DNA from: Lewinellaceae bacterium
GTDB lineage: Bacteria > Bacteroidota > Bacteroidia > Chitinophagales > Saprospiraceae
Length of the DNA stretch: 64,000 bases
Assembly: GCA_020636325.1 (NCBI GenBank)
Contig: JACJYC010000003.1
Location: 496,001-560,000 of the forward strand
Reading direction: 5' to 3'
Of the stretch, positions 61,279 through 64,000 are shown piece after piece (positions within the stretch are counted from its first letter, which is position 1; each line of letters starts with the position of its first letter). Both the position numbers and the translations under genes were made by a program. The notes under the pieces are model-generated. The model worked only from the letters and a program-made list of their open reading frames with translations. It was not told where the DNA came from and searched no databases.

Positions 61279-62466
61279 TCACACCACGCCCAATTCTTTC
61301 CCGACCTTCGTAAACGCCGCCACCGCCTTCTCCAGATGCGCCATTTCATGCCCGGCGGATACCTGCACCCGGATGCGGGCCTTGCCTTTCGGAACAACCG
61401 GGAAGAAGAAGCCGATGACATAGATGCCTTCGTCCAGCAGTTTCCTGGCGAATTCCTGGGCCAGCGGCGCATCGTACAGCATGATGGGCACAATGGGGTG
61501 TTCGCCCGGCAGGATATCGAAACCGGCTTCGGTCATGGCCTTGCGGAAGTACCGGGTATTGGCCTCAAGCTTGTCGCGCAGCGCCGTAGAGCCGCTCAGC
61601 AGGTCGATCACCGCGATGGTAGCGCCCGCGATGGCCGGGGCGAGGGTGTTGGAGAACAGGTAGGGCCGCGACCGTTGCCGCAACAGGTCAACAATTTCCT
61701 GGCGCGCCGCCGTGAATCCGCCGGAAGCGCCGCCGAGCGCCTTGCCGAAGGTGCCGGTGATGATGTCCACCCGGCCCATGACATTGCGGTATTCGTGGGT
61801 GCCCCGGCCGGTTTTACCCATGAAGCCGGTGGCGTGGCATTCGTCGATCATTACCATGGCGTCGTATTGATCGGCCAGGTCGCAAATCTTGTCCAGCTGG
61901 GCGATGGTGCCGTCCATAGAGAACACGCCGTCGGTCGCGATCATGCGGCGGCGCGCACCCTGGGTTTGTTTCAGGATCTCTTCCAGCTCCGCCATGTTGT
62001 TGTGCTTGTAGCGGTGGCGGTCGGCCTTGCAAAGCCGGATACCGTCGATGATGGAGGCGTGGTTGAGCTCATCGGAGATGATGGCATCTTCGGGGCCCAG
62101 GAGCGGCTCGAACAATCCGCCGTTGGCATCAAACGCCGCTGCGTAGAGGATCGTATCCTCCGTCCCCAGAAACTCAGCTGTCTTGCGCTCCAATTCCTTG
62201 TGCAGATCCTGGGTGCCGCAAATGAACCGCACCGACGACAGCCCGAATCCGTGGCTGTCAATGGCTGCCTTGGCCGCTTCTATCACGGCGGGGTGGGAAG
62301 AAAGCCCCAGGTAGTTGTTGGCGCAAAAATTGAGTACCTCCATACCTGCCGTTGTCCGGATTTCGGCGCTCTGCGGCGTGGTAATGATCCGTTCTTCCTT
62401 ATACAGGCCTGCCTGACGGATCTCGTCCAGCTCCTGTTGCAATTCAGGTTTTACATTCTTGAACAT
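61279..62466 (-). CDS. kbl: Glycine C-acetyltransferase (2-amino-3-ketobutyrate CoA ligase)
   Basis: The 395-residue PLP enzyme has NFCANNYLGLSSHPAV near residue 48, DELNHASIIDGIRLCKA near 135, MIDECHATGFMGKTGRG near 208 and the Schiff-base Lys in ITGTFGKALGGASGG near 240, all typical of Kbl in the alpha-oxoamine synthase family. It converts 2-amino-3-oxobutyrate and CoA to glycine and acetyl-CoA. The threonine dehydrogenase gene lies 174 bases upstream on the same strand, so both steps of threonine-to-glycine conversion are encoded together. Confidence 0.94.
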   Translation of the reverse strand: MFKNVKPELQQELDEIRQAGLYKEERIITTPQSAEIRTTAGMEVLNFCANNYLGLSSHPAVIEAAKAAIDSHGFGLSSVRFICGTQDLHKELERKTAEFLGTEDTILYAAAFDANGGLFEPLLGPEDAIISDELNHASIIDGIRLCKADRHRYKHNNMAELEEILKQTQGARRRMIATDGVFSMDGTIAQLDKICDLADQYDAMVMIDECHATGFMGKTGRGTHEYRNVMGRVDIITGTFGKALGGASGGFTAARQEIVDLLRQRSRPYLFSNTLAPAIAGATIAVIDLLSGSTALRDKLEANTRYFRKAMTEAGFDILPGEHPIVPIMLYDAPLAQEFARKLLDEGIYVIGFFFPVVPKGKARIRVQVSAGHEMAHLEKAVAAFTKVGKELGVV

Positions 62467-62532
62467 ATCTTTCAGATTTACAGGTGCGGCAAATCAACCT
62501 CCGACCGCCGCAGCTCCTATAGAGCGGAGAAG

Positions 62533-62634
62533 GTAAATCAACCAATAAACAAATCAACAAATAAACCAATAAACAAATAAACCAATCAACAAATAAACCA
62601 ATCAACAAATAAACCAATAAACCAATCAACAAAT
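62533..62634. repeat. Low-complexity repeat of AACCAATAAACAAATC type
   Basis: About 100 bases consist of 7-8-base variants of AACAAAT and AACCAAT, with G almost absent on the plus strand. It fills most of the 174-base spacer between the threonine dehydrogenase and kbl genes and would place a U/G-rich run in their transcript. Regular spacer-repeat structure as in CRISPR is absent. Confidence 0.85.
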
Positions 62635-62640
62635 CCCCCC

Positions 62641-63588
62641 TCAAACCACCAAATACTGCTCTTTCAAATGCACGATCATATCCTCCGTCATGCCCTCCAG
62701 GTCGTAGGCAGGCCGCCAGTTCCAGTCGCGGCGGGCAGCGGTATCGTCGATGCTTTCCGACCAGGATTCGGCGATATTCTGGCGAAAATCCGGTTCGTAC
62801 CCGACCTCGAAATCCGGAACATGCTTCCGGATGGCTTCCGTCAATTCAGCAGGAGTGAAGCTCATCGCTGCGAGGTTGTAGCTGGTCCGAACGGTGATTT
62901 GCCTGGCCGGTGCGTTCATCAGCTCCAGGGTTGCCCGGATGGCGTCGTCCATATAGATCATGGGCAGACGGGTTTCGGGCTTGAGGAAGCAGTTATAGGG
63001 CTCTCCCCTGACGGCATAGTGGAATATTTCCACCGCATAGTCCGTGGTTCCGCCGCCCGGCATGGATTGGTAACCGATCACTCCCGGATAGCGCAAAGAG
63101 CGGACATCCACGCCGAATTTCAGGTGATAATACTGGCACCAGTTCTCTCCTGCTGCTTTGCTGATGCCGTATACGGTTTCGGGGTGGATGATGGTTTCCT
63201 GCGGCGTATTCTTTCGGGGCGTATGGCTGCCGAAAACGGCAATAGTGCTCGGAAAAAAAAGGCGCAGCTTTTCCTCCCGGGCCAGTTCGAGGGCATTGAA
63301 CAAGCCGTTGATGTTGACATCCCAGGCCAATTTGGGGTTTTGTTCCCCCTTGGCGGAAAGGATGGCGGCCAGGTGATAGATCTGGGTGATCCTGTACTTC
63401 CGGGCCAGGCGTTCGAGTTGGCGGCGATCAACAACATCCAGCAATTCGAACGGACCCTCATCCTCCAACGGCATCCGGATATCGGTGGCCAGTACGTTGT
63501 TGCGTCCGAATTGATCTCTGAGGGCACGGGTCAGCACTGAACCCAGCTGACCGTTTGCGCCGATAACCAGAATATTGTCTTTTTTCAT
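62641..63588 (-). CDS. SDR-type L-threonine 3-dehydrogenase
   Basis: The 315-residue product is an extended short-chain dehydrogenase: NAD-binding ILVIGANGQLGSVL, acidic DIRMP after strand 2, HLAAILSAKGEQNP near 72, the Ser in FFPSTIAVFG near 113 and the catalytic pair in VYGISKAAGE near 140. The STIAVFG and the PGGGTTDYAVEIFHYAV stretch (17 residues) fit the UDP-galactose-4-epimerase-like threonine dehydrogenases of bacteria. It oxidises threonine to 2-amino-3-oxobutyrate, which the next gene's product (kbl) uses. Confidence 0.9.
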   Translation of the reverse strand: MKKDNILVIGANGQLGSVLTRALRDQFGRNNVLATDIRMPLEDEGPFELLDVVDRRQLERLARKYRITQIYHLAAILSAKGEQNPKLAWDVNINGLFNALELAREEKLRLFFPSTIAVFGSHTPRKNTPQETIIHPETVYGISKAAGENWCQYYHLKFGVDVRSLRYPGVIGYQSMPGGGTTDYAVEIFHYAVRGEPYNCFLKPETRLPMIYMDDAIRATLELMNAPARQITVRTSYNLAAMSFTPAELTEAIRKHVPDFEVGYEPDFRQNIAESWSESIDDTAARRDWNWRPAYDLEGMTEDMIVHLKEQYLVV

Positions 63589-63633
63589 GCATGGTGGTTA
63601 GGACGGGGCAAAGATAGTGGAATTTAGTGCGGT

Positions 63634-64000
63634 TTATGAAATTAACTCATGGCAGGTCTCCAACAAAAAATCGCGAAGGCTTCGGTACAGCAGGGCCCCT
63701 TCCGGGCCTTCCAGGAATTCCTTCGGGGAGGCCCATTCACCCTTTTCAATGTCTTCCTCATGCTGGACCTTCAAAGCGGTATCTGCTGAATCGATATAGT
63801 ACCAATGGGTCGTTTTCAGCACTCTTTTTTTGCTGTCTACCCGGTAGGTGTGGTAGGTCTCGCCGGCTTTGCTTTTCAGCGACAGCCGGTTCAGTCCGGT
63901 CTCCTCTTCCACCTCCCGCAGTGCAGCTTCTTCCGGTGTTTCGCCCTTCTCCAGTTTACCTTTCGGAAGATCCCAGAAACCGAGACGATAAATGAACAAC
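63634..64000 (-). CDS. Nudix hydrolase, 5' end outside window
   Basis: The minus-strand frame is open to the window edge and ends at 63634; about 121 residues are visible. The Nudix box GKLEKGETPEEAALREVEEE-TGL is complete (Gly, Glu and the REVEEE metal site), preceded by RLGFWDLPKGKL. The first residue at the edge is encoded by TTG and is probably internal. The sequence around HTYRVDSKKRVLKTTHWYYI suits the small ADP-ribose/diadenosine-type Nudix enzymes, but the substrate is not determined. Confidence 0.88.
   Translation of the reverse strand, partial: LFIYRLGFWDLPKGKLEKGETPEEAALREVEEETGLNRLSLKSKAGETYHTYRVDSKKRVLKTTHWYYIDSADTALKVQHEEDIEKGEWASPKEFLEGPEGALLYRSLRDFLLETCHELIS

Noticed and set aside
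61336..62580. 414-codon plus-strand frame
   Set aside because: Antisense to kbl, whose PLP motifs are complete.
62533..62634. Possible CRISPR array or telomere-like end
   Set aside because: Irregular 7-8-base low-complexity repeats between two coupled metabolic genes; no spacer pattern and sequence continues normally on both sides.
1..64000. tRNA, rRNA, riboswitch or replication origin
   Set aside because: I looked through the gene-free stretches and saw no cloverleaf, rRNA-like block, known riboswitch core or DnaA-box cluster; small RNAs cannot be excluded by eye.

Overview
The window looks like a chromosome segment of a Bacteroidota bacterium, probably of the Saprospiria group. I base this on the type IX secretion (T9SS) cargo proteins with type A and type B sorting domains, a PorP/SprF partner protein, SprB repeats, a SusC-like TonB receptor with a carboxypeptidase-regulatory domain, and several TAnnTTTG-type -7 promoter elements. 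The taxon is inferred from gene families only. No rRNA or tRNA gene was seen.

Layout. 1-0.5 kb: AT-rich left edge with the end of an unknown gene and a repeat. 0.5-6.6 kb: a secreted endonuclease/phosphatase divergent from a TonB receptor and a DUF5689-like lipoprotein, probably one nutrient-uptake locus. 6.6-8.1 kb: folD and a DinB-like gene. 8.4-15.0 kb: a giant SprB-repeat surface protein with its PorP/SprF partner. 15.2-23.7 kb: VPS10/BNR-repeat protein, RidA, CNNM/CorC-type membrane protein, E2 of an oxo-acid dehydrogenase, recR, and a LytTR/LytS two-component pair. 23.9-24.3 kb: a small secreted protein that resembles the last domain of GldM. 24.3-29.1 kb: a complete four-gene operon for trans-4-hydroxy-L-proline degradation. 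29.2-30.0 kb: YebC-family regulator.

30-50 kb is a mosaic island, clearly more AT-rich than its surroundings except for patches of host-like composition. It holds at least seven effector-immunity-like gene pairs arranged head to tail on the plus strand, each pair joined by a 0-10 base overlap or a 0-2 base gap. The first effector (30325-33873) is an almost complete polymorphic toxin: signal peptide, N-terminal module, Hint self-cleaving domain and a C-terminal domain with a PD-(D/E)xK nuclease signature. Others are headless (35299), transglutaminase-like (37091), metzincin-like with a probable frameshift (39385), built on the same N-terminal module (43678), or reduced to a C-terminal tail beside an intact putative immunity gene (46438, 47408). 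The island also contains duplicated and truncated host sequences, transposase relics (IS1595-like, IS982-like, IS4-like) and a 209-base MITE. A 247-base direct repeat of the 3' end of one host gene lies at 35109 and 50061, exactly 14,952 bases apart, and marks the probable boundary of a 15-kb segment.

50-64 kb returns to core genes: a conserved unknown protein, a large Cys-rich T9SS type A cargo with dockerin-like and cohesin-like parts, mltG, panB, an amidohydrolase, a GT39-like membrane protein, kbl plus an SDR-type threonine dehydrogenase (threonine to glycine), and the end of a Nudix hydrolase.
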